Origin: CAYLPT01 sp964385645
GTDB lineage: Bacteria > Armatimonadota > Hebobacteria > Hebobacterales > Hebobacteraceae
Length of the DNA stretch: 24,053 bases
Direction of reading: 5' to 3'
NCBI GenBank assembly: GCA_964385645.1
Contig: CAYLPT010000119.1
Span: 1 to 24,053, forward strand
Shown piece by piece: positions 23,841 to 24,053 of the stretch. The notes beneath the pieces are model-generated. The model saw only the letters and a program-made list of their open reading frames with translations. It searched no databases and was not told the origin of the DNA. How positions within the stretch are numbered: position 1 is the stretch's first letter; each line of letters opens with the position of its first letter. Both the position numbers and the translations under genes were made by a program.

Positions 23841-24053
23841 GCTCGCCTCCATATACTCTCGTCAGCTCCGACAACCGCGTCCCGCTCAGGTACGCCCTCA
23901 GCCACGTGTCCACCACCTGCAGCAGCCCACCCATCACACACTGCTCTCCGGTGCACACCGGCGCCCCGATCAGACACTCGCTTCGCGGCAGCTTCCCCTC
24001 CATCGCCTGATATACGTCCAGCAGCTTCACCGCCTCCCGGCGTCGCGCCAGCG
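23809..24053 (-). CDS. Rrf2-family transcriptional regulator, C-terminal part (5' end outside window)
   Basis: Only the last 80 or so codons are visible. The frame reads LARRREAVKLLDVYQAMEGKLP, which resembles the LARxxxxItLldVvrAvEG segment of Rrf2/IscR-type regulators. It continues with a cysteine patch ECLIGAPVCTGEQC, where these proteins often hold an Fe-S cluster or redox-sensing thiols. The C-terminal helix (LLQVVDTWLRAYLSGTRLSEL) also fits. The stop lies inside the ferredoxin gene's 5' end, so the regulator and ferredoxin form one transcription unit. The DNA-binding domain is beyond position 24053, so the family call rests on this partial sequence. Confidence 0.68.
   Translation of the reverse strand, partial: LARRREAVKLLDVYQAMEGKLPRSECLIGAPVCTGEQCVMGGLLQVVDTWLRAYLSGTRLSELTRVYGGEHGKAQEHHQN

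Overview
The window is GC-rich bacterial chromosome (around 70% G+C by eye), densely packed and carrying mostly core genes. No transposase, integrase, phage gene or CRISPR array is visible. The lineage cannot be fixed from the sequence alone. The short EF-Ts (about 200 aa), an rpsB-tsf-pyrH-frr-uppS-dxr-rseP block, a secD-secF-recJ block, and the neighbouring TIM-barrel isomerase, FAD_oxidored and DUF2723 genes would fit Armatimonadota or a similar deep-branching phylum. I hold that guess weakly. Non-ATG starts (GTG, TTG) are common, even for ribosomal protein S2 and EF-Ts.

Region 1 (1-4567, minus strand) is one apparent operon read leftward: secD, secF, a cation diffusion facilitator and recJ, whose 3' part lies outside the window. 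It starts from a consensus sigma-70-type promoter (TTGACA-N18-TATAAT). The predicted 5' end of its mRNA folds into a hairpin followed by six U's, which looks like a terminator or attenuator. A second consensus promoter (TTGACA-N17-TACAAT) fires rightward from the same 270-bp gap into region 2 (4837-6670), an overlapping pair encoding a SRPBCC lipid-binding-fold protein and a COG2509-type FAD-dependent dehydrogenase.

Region 3 (6686-10130, minus strand) has a ModA-like periplasmic-binding lipoprotein with no ABC partners nearby, a tRNA-Pro(CGG) with its own promoter, and a two-gene unit: a ParA-family ATPase followed by a TPR protein whose N-terminal part I do not recognise. There is no parB in the window. 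An imperfect 21-bp palindrome lies upstream of parA, and an 11-bp perfect-stem hairpin lies downstream of the TPR gene. Region 4 (10373-13628, plus strand) has a sugar-phosphate isomerase/epimerase-like protein, a small zincin-like metallopeptidase and a DUF2723 membrane glycosyltransferase.

Region 5 (13902-20467, plus strand) is a translation and envelope-precursor block: rpsB, tsf, pyrH, frr, a 72-codon unknown gene, uppS, an unknown polytopic membrane protein, dxr and rseP. The unknown membrane protein sits in the slot where cdsA usually lies but lacks the CdsA signature. Region 6 (20523-23050) pairs a pfam12831-type FAD oxidoreductase with a class V aminotransferase. Region 7 (23061-24053, minus strand) has a ferredoxin-domain protein and the 3' end of an Rrf2-type regulator gene, overlapping by 32 bp.

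The most promising unexplained items are the ParA/TPR unit with its palindrome, the cdsA-slot membrane protein and the 72-codon gene beside it, the secD leader hairpin, and a strongly basic YidC-like tail on SecF.
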